Numbered from the stretch's first letter, positions 16,756-26,130 are shown. The stretch is DNA of 64,000 bases from an uncultured Bacillota bacterium (GCA_937973635.1 CALJJZ010000017.1:130064-194063); one strand, 5' to 3'. Numbers and translations: made by a program. Notes: a model not told the origin generated them from the letters alone.

Positions 16756-18372
16756 ATGTTGAGAAAATTCGCTGTTCTGTCCCTTTGCCTGCTGTTGCTG
16801 CTCGTCCCGGGTCTTTTTTCCGGCTGTGGGAGCAAAACGGCGGATCTTGAGGCGCCTCCCCCTGCGGAAAGCGGCACAGGGCAGCCGGGAGAAGCAGCGC
16901 CGCCAAAGGATGTTCCCCAGGTAGTGGTGGCGGGGCTGGGAAGAGATCCCGGCGAGATGTACGGTTACGGGGCCCATCCTCCCCTCACCAGGGTCTTGGA
17001 GACGTTAATTTTTCAGGATGGGCTTAAAGGGCTGCTCCCGGCGCTGGCCACAGGCTGGGAGATCTCGGCGGACAACCTGACCTGGACCCTCTTTTTGCGG
17101 GAAGGGGTCAGCTTCCACGACGGTACGCCCTTTGATGCCGTAGCCGTGGTGCAAAACTTGGAGAGGATTGCTGCTATGTCACCGGGACGCCTGGGGGCCC
17201 TTGAACGGGTGGAAGCGGCAGGGACCTACGAGGTCAGGGTCACCCACAAAGAGCCCTTTGCCTCCTTCCTCTATGCCCTGGCCTGGCCCGGCTCTGCCAT
17301 GATCAGCCCCGCGGCGGTGGACGAGACAGGCAAAGTCCTGGAACCGGTGGGCACCGGTCCCTTCAAGCGTGAAAGCTGGGAGCCGGGGGAGAAGATGACC
17401 CTGGTGCGCAACGATCTTTACTGGGGCGGCGTGCCCCGCCTGGAGAGGATAGAATTAAAATTTATTCCCGACCCCACCACCAGGATGATGGCCCTGGAAG
17501 CGGGGGAAATAGATATGATCATCGATACGGGAGGCGTCTTGCCGGAGCAGGTGGCTACGCTCAAGCTGCATCCCCAGATTGAAGTGCTTACGGTGGCGGG
17601 GGCAGTCCCCCATTACCTCAGCCTGAATACCCGGAAGTGGCCCCTGGACGACGTGCGCGTGCGCAGGGCCATTGTACGCGCCCTCGACCTGGAGAGCATC
17701 GTCCGGTATGCGCTGGAAGACTACGGCAAGGTCATGACCAGCATGGTCCCCTATTCGGAACAGGAGTGGCTGCACCCGGAGGTCCTTTTCCCCTTTAACC
17801 GGCCGCGGGAGGCCCTGGCCCTGCTGCAGGAGGCGGGCTGGCAGCGCGGTGCCGACGGTATCCTGCAAAAAGACGGGCGCAAGTTGGAGCTTAAGTTTTT
17901 ATTATCCACTGCCCTGGTAGGGCGTTTTCCCTACCAGCCCATTGCCGAGATTGTACAGGCCCAGCTGGGGGAACTGGGAATCAACGTGGAGATCGAAATC
18001 CAGGAAGCAGGGCTCTGGCGGGAAACCCTGCAGAAAGGCGAAGCACATTTCTCCGCCCGTCCCTGGTCTGCCATCTGTCCCCAATCCCGCCTCCATGCCT
18101 GGCTCCACTCCGCCGGGGAGCAAAACCTGGCCATGGGCATCTTTTATCATAACCCCACAATGGACCGGCTGACGGAACAGCTTTTGCGCACCACGAACCT
18201 GGAGGAGGCGGTAAAAATTTCCTACCAGATACAGGAATTGGCGGCAGAAGAAGTCCCCCTCATCCCCCTGTACGATGAGGTCCTGATCAATGCCGTGAGG
18301 AAAAAGATTAAAGGCTATAAGATCGATCCCAAGTTTAACGTCAACTGGGAGGATATCTACGTGGATGGTTAA
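16756..18372 (+). CDS. Nickel/peptide ABC transporter substrate-binding lipoprotein
   Basis: 538 residues of the SBP_bac_5 family. The lipobox lies at LFSGCG (Cys about residue 25), so the protein is a lipid-anchored receptor on the outside of the cell. Family marks are TWTLFLREGVSFHDGTPFDA, PVGTGPFKRESWEPGEKM, GEIDMIID and the C-terminal DYICP-type YDEVLINA region. It captures a di- or oligopeptide, or a nickel/cobalt complex, for the two permeases and two ATPases that follow. Start ATG 16756 follows AAAGGAG. The 272 bases before it hold no riboswitch that I recognise. The stop overlaps the next start by eight bases. Confidence 0.93.
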   Translation: MLRKFAVLSLCLLLLLVPGLFSGCGSKTADLEAPPPAESGTGQPGEAAPPKDVPQVVVAGLGRDPGEMYGYGAHPPLTRVLETLIFQDGLKGLLPALATGWEISADNLTWTLFLREGVSFHDGTPFDAVAVVQNLERIAAMSPGRLGALERVEAAGTYEVRVTHKEPFASFLYALAWPGSAMISPAAVDETGKVLEPVGTGPFKRESWEPGEKMTLVRNDLYWGGVPRLERIELKFIPDPTTRMMALEAGEIDMIIDTGGVLPEQVATLKLHPQIEVLTVAGAVPHYLSLNTRKWPLDDVRVRRAIVRALDLESIVRYALEDYGKVMTSMVPYSEQEWLHPEVLFPFNRPREALALLQEAGWQRGADGILQKDGRKLELKFLLSTALVGRFPYQPIAEIVQAQLGELGINVEIEIQEAGLWRETLQKGEAHFSARPWSAICPQSRLHAWLHSAGEQNLAMGIFYHNPTMDRLTEQLLRTTNLEEAVKISYQIQELAAEEVPLIPLYDEVLINAVRKKIKGYKIDPKFNVNWEDIYVDG

Positions 18373-19303
18373 ATATCTTTTACGCAGGTTTTATGCCCTG
18401 CTTTTTATTCTGCTCTGTGTTTCCGCCATTACTTTCTCCCTGATGCACCTGGTGCCGGGGGATCCGGCACGCGTCATCGCCGAAAAAAAATACGGGGAAG
18501 AAGTAACGGCAGAAACTGTGGAGCTCGTGAGGGAGGAGATGGGTCTGCACAGGCCCATCTATCTCCAGTACTTCCACTGGCTGGGCGGCGCCTTGAGAGG
18601 TGATTTTGGCACGTCCTTCCGTACCGGCCGGCTTGTGGGAGAGGAGTTGAGGGCCAGGCTGCCGGCAACGGTGGAGCTGGCCCTGGCCGCCATGCTGGTC
18701 TCCCTGCTCATTGCCATACCTGCAGGCATCATCTCTGCCGTAAAACAGTATTCGCTCTTGGACAACACGGCGATGCTGGCCGCCATGCTGGGGGTTTCCC
18801 TGCCAAATTTCTGGCTGGGCCTGCTGCTGATCCTGGTTTTCTCTGTGCAGCTGGAGTGGCTGCCCGTTTTCGGCCGCGGTGAGCTGAAGCACCTTGTCCT
18901 GCCTGCCCTGACCCTGGGCACGGGCATGGCTGCCGTAACGACCAGGCTGACCAGATCCAGCATCCTGGAAGTGTTGAGGCAGGATTATGTGAGGACAGCC
19001 CGTGCCAAGGGCCTGACAGAAATGCTGGTAACGAGCCGGCACGTCCTGAAAAACTCATTTATCCCTGTCATTACCGTCATCGGCCTGCAGTTTGGCGCGC
19101 TGCTGGAAGGGGCCGTGGTAGTGGAGGTGATCTTTGCCTGGCCTGGCATCGGCAGGCTGCTCTATGACTCCATCTTTGCCCGCGATTACCCCGTGATTCA
19201 GGGATGTGTCTTCGTCATTGCGGTCATGTATGTGCTCGTTAATCTGCTGGTGGATATCTCCTATGCCTGGTTGGACCCGAGAATACGTTACGAGGTAAAA
19301 TAA
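18365..19303 (+). CDS. ABC transporter permease, DppB/NikB-like
   Basis: 312 residues with six predicted membrane spans. The N-terminus (TFSLMHLVPGDPARVIAEKK) and the C-terminal loop (EVIFAWPGIGRLLYDSIFARDYPVIQG) are diagnostic for the first permease of peptide/nickel ABC systems. The EAA-like cytoplasmic loop is YVRTARAKGLTEMLV. It forms a heterodimeric channel with the next gene, whose start overlaps its stop as TAATG. Confidence 0.95.
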   Translation: MVKYLLRRFYALLFILLCVSAITFSLMHLVPGDPARVIAEKKYGEEVTAETVELVREEMGLHRPIYLQYFHWLGGALRGDFGTSFRTGRLVGEELRARLPATVELALAAMLVSLLIAIPAGIISAVKQYSLLDNTAMLAAMLGVSLPNFWLGLLLILVFSVQLEWLPVFGRGELKHLVLPALTLGTGMAAVTTRLTRSSILEVLRQDYVRTARAKGLTEMLVTSRHVLKNSFIPVITVIGLQFGALLEGAVVVEVIFAWPGIGRLLYDSIFARDYPVIQGCVFVIAVMYVLVNLLVDISYAWLDPRIRYEVK

Positions 19304-20181
19304 TGCACGACCTGGTGGTAAAAATTATAGAAAGCGGGCCTCCTCTGCTGGAGGCGATGCGGAGGCTCGCCAAACACAGGCTGGCCCTTGCAGGAGGGGC
19401 GATCATCATCATCCTGTGCCTGACGGCCCTTTTGGCCCCCTGGCTGGCTCCCCATGATCCCAACAGGCAGCAGCTGGCTTACCGTCTGCTGCCCCCGGGC
19501 GAGGCTTTTTTGTTGGGGACGGACAACCTGGGCCGCTGTGTTCTCAGCCGTCTTATCTACGGGGCCAGGGTCTCCCTCAAGGTCGGGCTGGTGGTGGTAA
19601 GCATCACCTGTGCTGTGGGCGTGGCCCTGGGTGCCCTGGCGGGTTACCGCGGCGGCCTGGTGGATGAATTGATCATGCGTTTTGTAGATGTGCTGCTGGC
19701 TTTCCCCGGCATTGTCCTGGCCCTGGTGATCGCCGGCATCATGGGGCCTTCCCTCTTTAGCGTCATGTTTGCCATTTCCCTCATCGGCTGGACCAGTTAT
19801 GCCCGGGTGGTCCGGGGCGCCGTTTTGGCTGTGAAAGAAAGGGAGTATGTGGAAGCGGCCAGATCCCTTGGTGCCGGTGATGCCCGCATCCTCTGGCAGC
19901 ATATTTTGCCCAATATTATGGCCCCGGTCATTGTCATGGCCACCCTCGGCATGGCCCATGTAATCCTGGCGAGCGCGGCCCTGAGTTTTTTGGGACTGGG
20001 CATGCAGCCGCCCCATGCCGAATGGGGCTCCATGCTCAGCGGGGGGCGCCCTTTTATGCGTACGGCGCCGCACCTGACAATTTTCCCGGGCCTGGCGATC
20101 ATGCTCACTGTCCTGGCCTTTAATTTCCTGGGGGACGGCTTAAGGGATGCCCTCGACCCCTGGTTAAAAGAAACGGGTTAA
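19303..20181 (+). CDS. ABC transporter permease, DppC/NikC-like
   Basis: 292 residues, second channel subunit. Seen: GTDNLGRCVLSRLIYGARVSL near the N-terminus, the EAA loop EAARSLGAGDARILWQHI for contact with the ATPases, and the C-terminal FNFLGDGLRDALDPW typical of this subfamily. The start ATG overlaps the upstream TAA by one base, and the ATPase genes follow after 14 bases, so one transcript is expected. Confidence 0.95.
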   Translation: MHDLVVKIIESGPPLLEAMRRLAKHRLALAGGAIIIILCLTALLAPWLAPHDPNRQQLAYRLLPPGEAFLLGTDNLGRCVLSRLIYGARVSLKVGLVVVSITCAVGVALGALAGYRGGLVDELIMRFVDVLLAFPGIVLALVIAGIMGPSLFSVMFAISLIGWTSYARVVRGAVLAVKEREYVEAARSLGAGDARILWQHILPNIMAPVIVMATLGMAHVILASAALSFLGLGMQPPHAEWGSMLSGGRPFMRTAPHLTIFPGLAIMLTVLAFNFLGDGLRDALDPWLKETG

Positions 20182-20195
20182 GGGAGGCCTGTGCT

Positions 20196-21173
20196 GTGGC
20201 GCTGCTGGAAGTACGTGATCTAAAAACTTTTTTTTATACAGGCCGGGGCGTTGTCCGGGCCGTTGACGGGGTGGATCTGTGCGTGGAGCGGGGACAAACG
20301 GAGGGGCTGGTGGGCGAATCAGGCTGCGGCAAATCGGTGACGGCCCTTTCTATCATGGGCCAGGTACCCCGGCCAGGCCGGATCGTGGGCGGGCAGATCC
20401 TCTTTGAAGGGGAAGACCTGCTCCTTAAAAAACAGGCAGCCATGGCCAGGATCAGGGGCAGAAAGATTTCCATGGTCTTTCAGGAGCACCTCAGCTCTTT
20501 AAATCCTGTCATGCAGGTGGGGAAACAGATCGCAGAAGTGCTGCAGCTGCACCAGGGCCTCGGCCGCCTGGAGGCGGCGGCAAAAGCGGTGCAGATGCTG
20601 GAACTGGTAGGCATAGCTTCTCCCCGCGCCCGGGCCGCGGCATATCCGCACCAGCTCAGCGGCGGTATGCGGCAGCGGGTAATGATTGCCATGGCCCTGG
20701 CTTGTAAGCCGGCGCTGCTCATTGCCGACGAACCCACCACGGCCCTGGATCTGACCATTCAGGCCCAGATCCTGGAGCTGCTTAAAGAGCTGATCCGGGA
20801 GCTGGGTACGGCCCTACTTTTAATCACCCATGATTTTGGCATTGTGGCTGAACTATGTGACCGGGTTTCGGTCATGTATGGGGGGAATATCGTGGAACGG
20901 GCGCCGACACGGGAGATTTTTAAAAACCCCGCCCATCCCTATACCCGGAGCCTGCTAAATGCCCTTCCCCGTATTGACAGGGAGGTGCGCCGGCTGGAGA
21001 GCATAAACGGAGGGGCCATGCCCAATCTGCTCCGTCCCCCTGCCGGCTGCCGTTATCTGGACAGGTGCCCCGGCCACCATGCCGTTTGCCACCGGGAAAA
21101 GCCGGGCCCTGTGGAGGTCAGCCCGGGACACCTTGTCTACTGCTGGAATATCAGGCAGGGGGGTGAGGGCTGA
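20196..21173 (+). CDS. ABC transporter ATP-binding protein, DppD/NikD-like
   Basis: 325 residues. Walker A GESGCGKS, signature [15 protein letters not shown], Walker [13 protein letters not shown], switch His in LLITHDFG. After the ATPase domain comes the Cys-containing oligopeptide C-terminal domain ([11 protein letters not shown] and a late Cys) found in OppD/DppD and able to bind an iron-sulfur cluster in some homologues. It starts at GTG 20196, eight bases after AGGGAGG. It pairs with the next ATPase. Confidence 0.95.
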   Translation: MALLEVRDLKTFFYTGRGVVRAVDGVDLCVERGQTEGLVGESGCGKSVTALSIMGQVPRPGRIVGGQILFEGEDLLLKKQAAMARIRGRKISMVFQEHLSSLNPVMQVGKQIAEVLQLHQGLGRLEAAAKAVQMLELVGIASPRARAAAYPHQLSGGMRQRVMIAMALACKPALLIADEPTTALDLTIQAQILELLKELIRELGTALLLITHDFGIVAELCDRVSVMYGGNIVERAPTREIFKNPAHPYTRSLLNALPRIDREVRRLESINGGAMPNLLRPPAGCRYLDRCPGHHAVCHREKPGPVEVSPGHLVYCWNIRQGGEG

Positions 21174-22168
21174 TGCCTGCCGTCCTGGTGCAAGGAGAAA
21201 AGCTGGCCCGGTATTTTTATGCCAGCCCTTTTGGCGGCAGAAGCAGAAAAGGGATGCCGGTCCGTGCCGTGGACGGCGTCAGCTTCAGCATTAACGAAGG
21301 TGAAACCCTGGGTCTGGTGGGAGAATCGGGCTGCGGCAAATCCACCGTGGGCCGGCTGCTGTTGCGCCTCCTGGAACCGTCGGCCGGTCGGGTTTACTTC
21401 GACGGCCGTTCCATCTTTGACCTGGATAAGAGGGAGATGCAAAAGCTGCGGCGGCAGATGCAGATCATTTTTCAGGATCCCTATTCTTCCCTCAACCCCC
21501 GCCTTACGGTAAAACAGATTGTGGCAGAACCCCTGGCCATCCATGGCCTGGGTTCTAGGACGGAGAGGGAGACAAAAATCCGGGAGCTGCTGGCTATAGT
21601 AGGCTTAAGCCTGGAACATGCAGAACGCTACCCCCATGAATTCAGCAGCGGCCAGCGGCAGCGCATCGGCATCGCCCGGGCTCTGGCCCTCAACCCCCGC
21701 TTTATTGTGGCCGATGAACCGGTATCGTCCCTGGACGTATCTATCCGCGCCCAGATCCTCAATCTCCTGAAAGACCTGCAGGAAAAGCTTGGCCTTACTT
21801 ATCTCTTTATTGCCCATGATCTGAGCATTGTCAGGTACCTCAGCCACCGCGTTGCCGTCATGTACCTGGGCAAGATCGTGGAGATAGGCCCTGCAGCTTC
21901 CATCTTTAAAAATCCCCGCCATCCTTATACCTGTTCCCTCCTTTCTGCCGTGACCATACCAGACCCCGCTTTAAAGCGCCGGCGGCTGCTGCTGCAAGGT
22001 GACCCGCCGAGCCCCTCTCAACCGCCCTCCGGCTGCAGGTTCCATACCCGCTGCCCCTGCGTGCAAAAGAAGTGCGCGGAAGTGGAGCCGCAGCCTGAAG
22101 AAATGGAGAGGGGGCACCTGGTAAGCTGCCATTACCCCATGCCGTTGACAGGTACCTGGAGCTTTTGA
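21173..22168 (+). CDS. ABC transporter ATP-binding protein, DppF/NikE-like
   Basis: 331 residues. Walker [19 protein letters not shown]-loop [14 protein letters not shown], signature [15 protein letters not shown], Walker [13 protein letters not shown], switch His in FIAHDLS. The C-terminal extension has [17 protein letters not shown], the usual Cys cluster. TGATG overlap with the preceding gene shows translational coupling. It is the fifth gene of a complete binding protein-permease-permease-ATPase-ATPase set. Confidence 0.95.
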   Translation: MPAVLVQGEKLARYFYASPFGGRSRKGMPVRAVDGVSFSINEGETLGLVGESGCGKSTVGRLLLRLLEPSAGRVYFDGRSIFDLDKREMQKLRRQMQIIFQDPYSSLNPRLTVKQIVAEPLAIHGLGSRTERETKIRELLAIVGLSLEHAERYPHEFSSGQRQRIGIARALALNPRFIVADEPVSSLDVSIRAQILNLLKDLQEKLGLTYLFIAHDLSIVRYLSHRVAVMYLGKIVEIGPAASIFKNPRHPYTCSLLSAVTIPDPALKRRRLLLQGDPPSPSQPPSGCRFHTRCPCVQKKCAEVEPQPEEMERGHLVSCHYPMPLTGTWSF

Positions 22169-22207
22169 GCAAGATCTACATGAACTTACCGGAGAGGACG
22201 AAGAAAG

Positions 22208-23092
22208 ATGCAACTACCGGACAGCAATTTCTATAACAGAGTTTGGACAAGGGCGAGGCTAAATTCCTCCCTGTACCGCTGGCAGAAAGATCCGGCTGCC
22301 TGGCAGCCCTTTTGGGAGCTTTTTGCCCCTACCTACCTTAAAATTTGTCGGGCCTTGATGCCCGCCAACCGGCAGATGGTAGCCGAGTGGCAAAAAGACG
22401 GGCTTGTGCCCCGGAGCGGGTGCGTGCTTGATATCGGCTGTGGGCCGGGCACATATACTTTACCCCTGGCTGAAGCGGCAGGGGAGGTAGTGGCCGTGGA
22501 TACATCGGCCCAAATGCTCTGTGTGCTGGACGAAGAAGCCCGGAGATTGGGGCTGGAGAATATCCGGACGTTGCAGGCCGACTGGAGCGAGCTGGCTGTG
22601 GAGAGGGAATATGACCTTGTTTTTGCCGCTAACTCCCCGGCTATTCACAACCTGGAAACCCTGCTGAAAATGAACGCGGCCTCCCGGGGCGGCTGCATCT
22701 TAATCTGCTATGCAGGGGGGATGTCCCCCTCCCTGCGCAGCCTGCTCTGGGAGCGGGTTATGGGCGAAAAAATGCAGGGAAACAGCTTTGATATAGCCTA
22801 CCCTTTCAATATTTTATACCGGGAGGGCTTTTTCCCCCATTTATCCTTCAGGGAGCAGCAATACAACTACACGGAAAAAGCAGCCGTGGTGCTGGAAAAT
22901 TACCGTGCTTATTTTAAAATATTTGGCTGTTCAGGCCCTTCCGTGGACAGGATCCTGGAGCAGGCTGTGCGGGAAAAAAGCGTCAACGGCACGGTGGCAG
23001 AGCAGGTAGCCTACAAACTTGCCGTAATGTATTGGGACGCTGTGCCTGCCCGTGGTCGTGAGCCGGTGGCGTGCCGACTGCCAGGGCGTTAG
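22208..23092 (+). CDS. Class I SAM-dependent methyltransferase linked to the ABC operon
   Basis: 294 residues. Motif I is CVLDIGCGPGTYTLPLAEAA, motif II acidic VVAVDTSAQML, and motif IV-like YDLVFAANSPAIHNL; the N-terminal 65 residues and the C-terminal half are lineage-specific. Substrate unknown. It lies 39 bases after the last transporter gene on the same strand with its own GGAGAGGACG site, so it is probably co-transcribed. In such context it could modify a ligand or metal-binding molecule carried by the transporter; that is an inference. The 65 bases after it end in a weak AAAGATT/AATCTTT hairpin (23135-23154). Confidence 0.85.
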   Translation: MQLPDSNFYNRVWTRARLNSSLYRWQKDPAAWQPFWELFAPTYLKICRALMPANRQMVAEWQKDGLVPRSGCVLDIGCGPGTYTLPLAEAAGEVVAVDTSAQMLCVLDEEARRLGLENIRTLQADWSELAVEREYDLVFAANSPAIHNLETLLKMNAASRGGCILICYAGGMSPSLRSLLWERVMGEKMQGNSFDIAYPFNILYREGFFPHLSFREQQYNYTEKAAVVLENYRAYFKIFGCSGPSVDRILEQAVREKSVNGTVAEQVAYKLAVMYWDAVPARGREPVACRLPGR

Positions 23093-23158
23093 CCCATGTT
23101 TAGGCCTTCCCCGGCAGTCTCAGAGCCCTTCGTTAAAGATTGGTAGGAATCTTTGGTG

Positions 23159-23187
23159 TTGTCAAAAGTCCAGAAGTTTATTATAAT
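23159..23187 (+). promoter_or_regulatory. Sigma-A-type promoter for the GGGP synthase homologue
   Basis: TTGTCA (23159-23164), 17-base spacer, then perfect TATAAT (23182-23187), 40 bases before the start codon. It is the best-formed promoter in the window. Confidence 0.8.
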
Positions 23188-23226
23188 TAAACATGCAAGA
23201 GGAGACTAAAACGGGGAAGATCAGCC

Positions 23227-23958
23227 ATGAACATCGCTCGGTACCTTAGAGAAAAAATCAGTTCGGGGACCGTGCATATTACCCTTATTGATCCGATGAA
23301 ACAATCACCGGAAGTGGCCGGCCGCCTTGCCCTTACTGCCCAAGAGGTAGGGAGCGATCTTATCCTCGTTTTGGGTGTAAGCGGCTTGGCCCAGCGGAAC
23401 CTTCTGGATACTGCTGTCTCCATCCGGGAAAAGACTTCTATACCCCTTGTTTATTCCCCCGCTGGGGCGGAAGCCCTTTGTTTTTCTTTTGATGCCTTTT
23501 TTTTCTCCTGCCTGCTTAACTCGCGCCATGCCGGCTATATCTGCGGCGGGCAGTCGCAGGCAGCCGTTTTGCTGAAAAGGATGGAAGTGGAGACCATCCC
23601 CGTGGGCGTGGTGATGGTAGAACCTGGTTTAAAAACAGGGGACAACAACATCGATCTGGTCTCCCGCGACAATTGCTGGCAGGCTGTCGGTTATGCCGCA
23701 GCAGCTGAGCTTTTTGGCATGAGCTATGTCTACCTGGAAGCTGGCCCCAATTCAGCCCAGCCCATAACTGCGGCTATGATCCGCGCCGTCAAAAAGGAGA
23801 TTTCCCTTCCCCTGATTGTGGGAGGCGGCATACGTACTGCCGTTGATGCCCGCCGTGTACGTCAGGCCGGCGCCGATGTGGTTGTAACGGGAACGGTGAT
23901 TGAAAATGCCGGTTACCGGGAAAGGCTCCGGTCCATCCTGAGCGCGCTGAAGGATTAA
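23227..23958 (+). CDS. Geranylgeranylglyceryl/heptaprenylglyceryl phosphate synthase family protein (PcrB/GGGPS)
   Basis: 243 residues, TIM barrel. GGGPS/PcrB enzymes join a polyprenyl diphosphate to sn-glycerol-1-phosphate through an ether bond. Seen: VHITLIDPMKQSPE at strand 1, VGVVMVEPGLKTGDNN, the family signature SYVYLEAGPNSAQPI and the phosphate-binding LPLIVGGGIRTAVDA followed by GADVVVTGTVIE. The enzyme is the first committed step of archaeal lipids; in Bacillales the homologue PcrB makes a C35 ether. No glycerol-1-phosphate dehydrogenase or long prenyl synthase gene is adjacent. Its own promoter precedes it. Confidence 0.85.
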   Translation: MNIARYLREKISSGTVHITLIDPMKQSPEVAGRLALTAQEVGSDLILVLGVSGLAQRNLLDTAVSIREKTSIPLVYSPAGAEALCFSFDAFFFSCLLNSRHAGYICGGQSQAAVLLKRMEVETIPVGVVMVEPGLKTGDNNIDLVSRDNCWQAVGYAAAAELFGMSYVYLEAGPNSAQPITAAMIRAVKKEISLPLIVGGGIRTAVDARRVRQAGADVVVTGTVIENAGYRERLRSILSALKD

Positions 23959-24000
23959 CGCATACACCGGCAGACCCCGCAGGGGAAAGGAGCAGGAGAA

Positions 24001-24498
24001 ATGAAAAAAGTCTTCTTGTTGTTGCTGGCGGCAGCTCTCCTTTTAAGCTGCAGCGGTTGTACGGTCCTGGAAGAAGCCCACGCTTTTGCCGCGGATTTTC
24101 CGGACAAACACTGGGAAAAAATCTGGGTCATCAAAGAAAGGAAAACGCACCTGTTCATTGCTGAAGAAAATGTTTTCATGGAGGGCTACTGCGTCATCGA
24201 ATACCTGGGCGAGGAACCGGCCCATGATGTGCGCGTAATTATCAGGAGCCCCCTTACGTACGGCTTTATCCCTGACAGCATGGCCCGTTATTACGGTACC
24301 GTCAACCCCGGCGACAAGCTCGAATATATGCTGAAAGCAGAGTTTGACAACTGGCAGGAGCTAATTCCCACCTATATCTTCGAGGAGAAGATTATGGACG
24401 ATTTCCACGGAAACTTTTACGTGGGCATAAGCTGGCGCCAGGACGAGCGGGAATACAAAAAAAGGTTTTTTGAATGGAAAAAAGAAAAGAAGAAATAA
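24001..24498 (+). CDS. Lipoprotein of unknown function
   Basis: 165 residues. A classic lipoprotein signal peptide is followed by two possible lipobox cysteines (LSC at 17, SGC at 20). The mature part has no motif I recognise; it looks like one beta-rich domain (VEGYCVIEYLGEEPAHDVRVII-like strands) ending in a highly charged Lys-rich tail (EYKKRFFEWKKEKKK). It starts after AAAGGAG. It is 42 bases after the GGGPS homologue and convergent with the chromate transporter genes, so it shares a transcript with GGGPS. Confidence 0.7.
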   Translation: MKKVFLLLLAAALLLSCSGCTVLEEAHAFAADFPDKHWEKIWVIKERKTHLFIAEENVFMEGYCVIEYLGEEPAHDVRVIIRSPLTYGFIPDSMARYYGTVNPGDKLEYMLKAEFDNWQELIPTYIFEEKIMDDFHGNFYVGISWRQDEREYKKRFFEWKKEKKK

Positions 24499-24510
24499 TT
24501 AAAGCCATAG

Positions 24511-25035
24511 CTACAGGTAAAAAATAAGGCCGAAAACAGCTCCGGCGGCCACATAGCAAAGCGGGTGCAGGCGGGTAAAAAGGAGCAGAAGAAAACAGGC
24601 GGCGGCAAAGAGGGCGCCGGGGAGGTCAACAACGGCGTTTTTCCCGATGACGTAGGCGGCCAAGCCAATGAGAGCGATCACGGCAGGATGGAGTCCTGCC
24701 ATTACTTTTTTTAACCAGGGGGAATGGGCCAGGCGGGAGAGGAGGTACATGGCCGGGAGGGCGATAAGCAGCGAAGGTAAGACAACCCCCAGCGTGGCCA
24801 CGACAGCCCCGCCTAGACCGGCAACGCGATAGCCGGTAAAAGTGGCCGCGTTAATGGCCAGAGGCCCCGGCGTCATCTCCGCCACAGCGAGGATGTCGAT
24901 GAATTCCGCGCTGCCCAGCCAGCGGTTTACCTGCACTGTTTCATACTGGATGAGGGCCAGCATGGCATAGCCACCCCCAAACCCAAAGAAGCCTATTTTT
25001 AAGAAAGAAAGAAACAAGGACAGCAAAATGGGCAT
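24511..25035 (-). CDS. Chromate transporter family protein, second half (ChrA-like)
   Basis: 174 residues with about five hydrophobic spans, one CHR domain. Seen: FLKIGFFGFGGGYAMLALIQ, LAVAEMTPGPLAINAATFTGY and LGVVLPSLLIA, which match the CHR domain. In many Firmicutes two short CHR proteins make the transporter that is one chain in Pseudomonas ChrA. ATG at 25035 follows GGAGTAGCG; an upstream extension overlaps the partner gene and lacks a ribosome site. It lies eight bases downstream of the other half. Substrate may be chromate or sulfate; unproven. Confidence 0.88.
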   Translation of the reverse strand: MPILLSLFLSFLKIGFFGFGGGYAMLALIQYETVQVNRWLGSAEFIDILAVAEMTPGPLAINAATFTGYRVAGLGGAVVATLGVVLPSLLIALPAMYLLSRLAHSPWLKKVMAGLHPAVIALIGLAAYVIGKNAVVDLPGALFAAACFLLLLFTRLHPLCYVAAGAVFGLIFYL

Positions 25036-25042
25036 TGTTCCG

Positions 25043-25648
25043 CTACTCCTTAAGCTCGCCTGCTCCGGCCTTTTGCAGCGGCAGAAAAAGGCCTGCCAGA
25101 GCTCCGGCGACAATCACAAACAAGGGATGGATATGGAAAACAATAAGCCCCCACAGAAAAAAGGCAAAGAGCAGGAAAAGGTCAGCCCGGCCCCTCAAAA
25201 CTATAAGCCCCAGTTTAACGGCGGCGGCGGCGATCAGGGCCGCTACGGCAGGCCTGATGCCCTGAAACGCGCTGAGGACCAAGGGGTTATCCCTGTACGG
25301 CCATAAAAACATGGAGATGGTGAGTATAATTAAAAAGGAAGGAAGAACCATGGCCAAAAGTGAGATGAGGCTGCCCCTTAGTCCCCTTAAGCGGTATCCG
25401 TTAATTACGGCCAGATTAACGATGATGGGGCCGGGGATGGACTGGGCCAGGGCGAGGTAATCCAGGAAAAGATGGTTATCCAGCCATTTTCGCCGCTCCA
25501 CCAGTTCCGCCTGTAAAAAGGGGATCATGGCCAGGCCGCCGCCAAAAGTAAAAGCGCCGATTTTTAAAAAAATGAGGAAAAACTGGGGCAGGGAGACGCA
25601 GGCCCCGTTCGCCGCTGCTTCCTGGGGCGGCAGCTGCTCTTGCTCCAC
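25043..25648 (-). CDS. Chromate transporter family protein, first half (ChrA-like)
   Basis: 201 residues, CHR domain with FLKIGAFTFGGGLAMIPFLQ, LALAQSIPGPIIVNLAVINGY and LAMVLPSFLII. The PGP motif and Gly-rich first helix are the family hallmarks. It starts with GTG at 25648, ten bases after AAGAGGAG, and is followed on the minus strand by the second half, which presumably forms an antiparallel heterodimer with it. Confidence 0.88.
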   Translation of the reverse strand: MEQEQLPPQEAAANGACVSLPQFFLIFLKIGAFTFGGGLAMIPFLQAELVERRKWLDNHLFLDYLALAQSIPGPIIVNLAVINGYRLRGLRGSLISLLAMVLPSFLIILTISMFLWPYRDNPLVLSAFQGIRPAVAALIAAAAVKLGLIVLRGRADLFLLFAFFLWGLIVFHIHPLFVIVAGALAGLFLPLQKAGAGELKE

Positions 25649-25839
25649 CGGGCGTCAGCTCCTCTTAAGGTATAACCGTATTTTATCCTATGCCCGGGGC
25701 CATGTAAACCTGCTGCTTACCTCTAGAAAAAGATCTATTTGCCCTTGTCCTACGGAAGATAAAAAAAATAAGCCCTGACCTAAAGCCGCTGCCTTCCGGC
25801 CTTGGGCAGAGTTTAATAATTAACGCCAAATTAAAGTAT

Positions 25840-26130
25840 CTAAAACATTAGGTTAGGCAAGAAAATGACAATCTGTGGGAAGGCAATCAAGATGGCTATG
25901 TTGGTTAAATCGGCCAGCACAAAGGGCCAGACTCCTTTAAAGATTTTTTCTATGGGTACTTCGGGTGCAACTCCTTTGATAATATAAACATTCAGACCGA
26001 TAGGCGGAGTGACAACCCCCATTGAAACTACCAATAAAACTATAACGCCAAACCAGATAGGGTCGTAACCCAGGGATGTGACAACAACAGGATAGAAGAT
26101 AGGAATGGTCAGTAGTATCAGAGCATCATC
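25840..26130 (-). pseudogene. 3' remnant of a TRAP transporter large permease (DctM)
   Basis: About 96 codons read DALILLTIPIFYPVVVT, LGYDPIWFGVIVLLV, MGVVTPPIGLNVYIIKGVA and VPIEKIFKGVWPFVLAD, which is the C-terminal end of TRAP DctM. An in-frame TAA lies immediately upstream (about 26133) and no start codon with a ribosome site is present. The rest of the gene and its DctP/DctQ partners are missing. The flanks 25656-25839 and 26131-26320 hold no recognisable gene. Confidence 0.85.

Noticed and set aside
19288-20073. Long minus-strand open frames inside the nickel/peptide permease genes
   Set aside because: Antisense shadows of membrane-protein genes with skewed codon use, without ribosome sites or family features.
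24511-25113. Longer N-terminus for the second chromate transporter half
   Set aside because: Upstream codons overlap the partner gene, are charged and Cys-rich, and lack a ribosome site; the ATG at 25035 has one.
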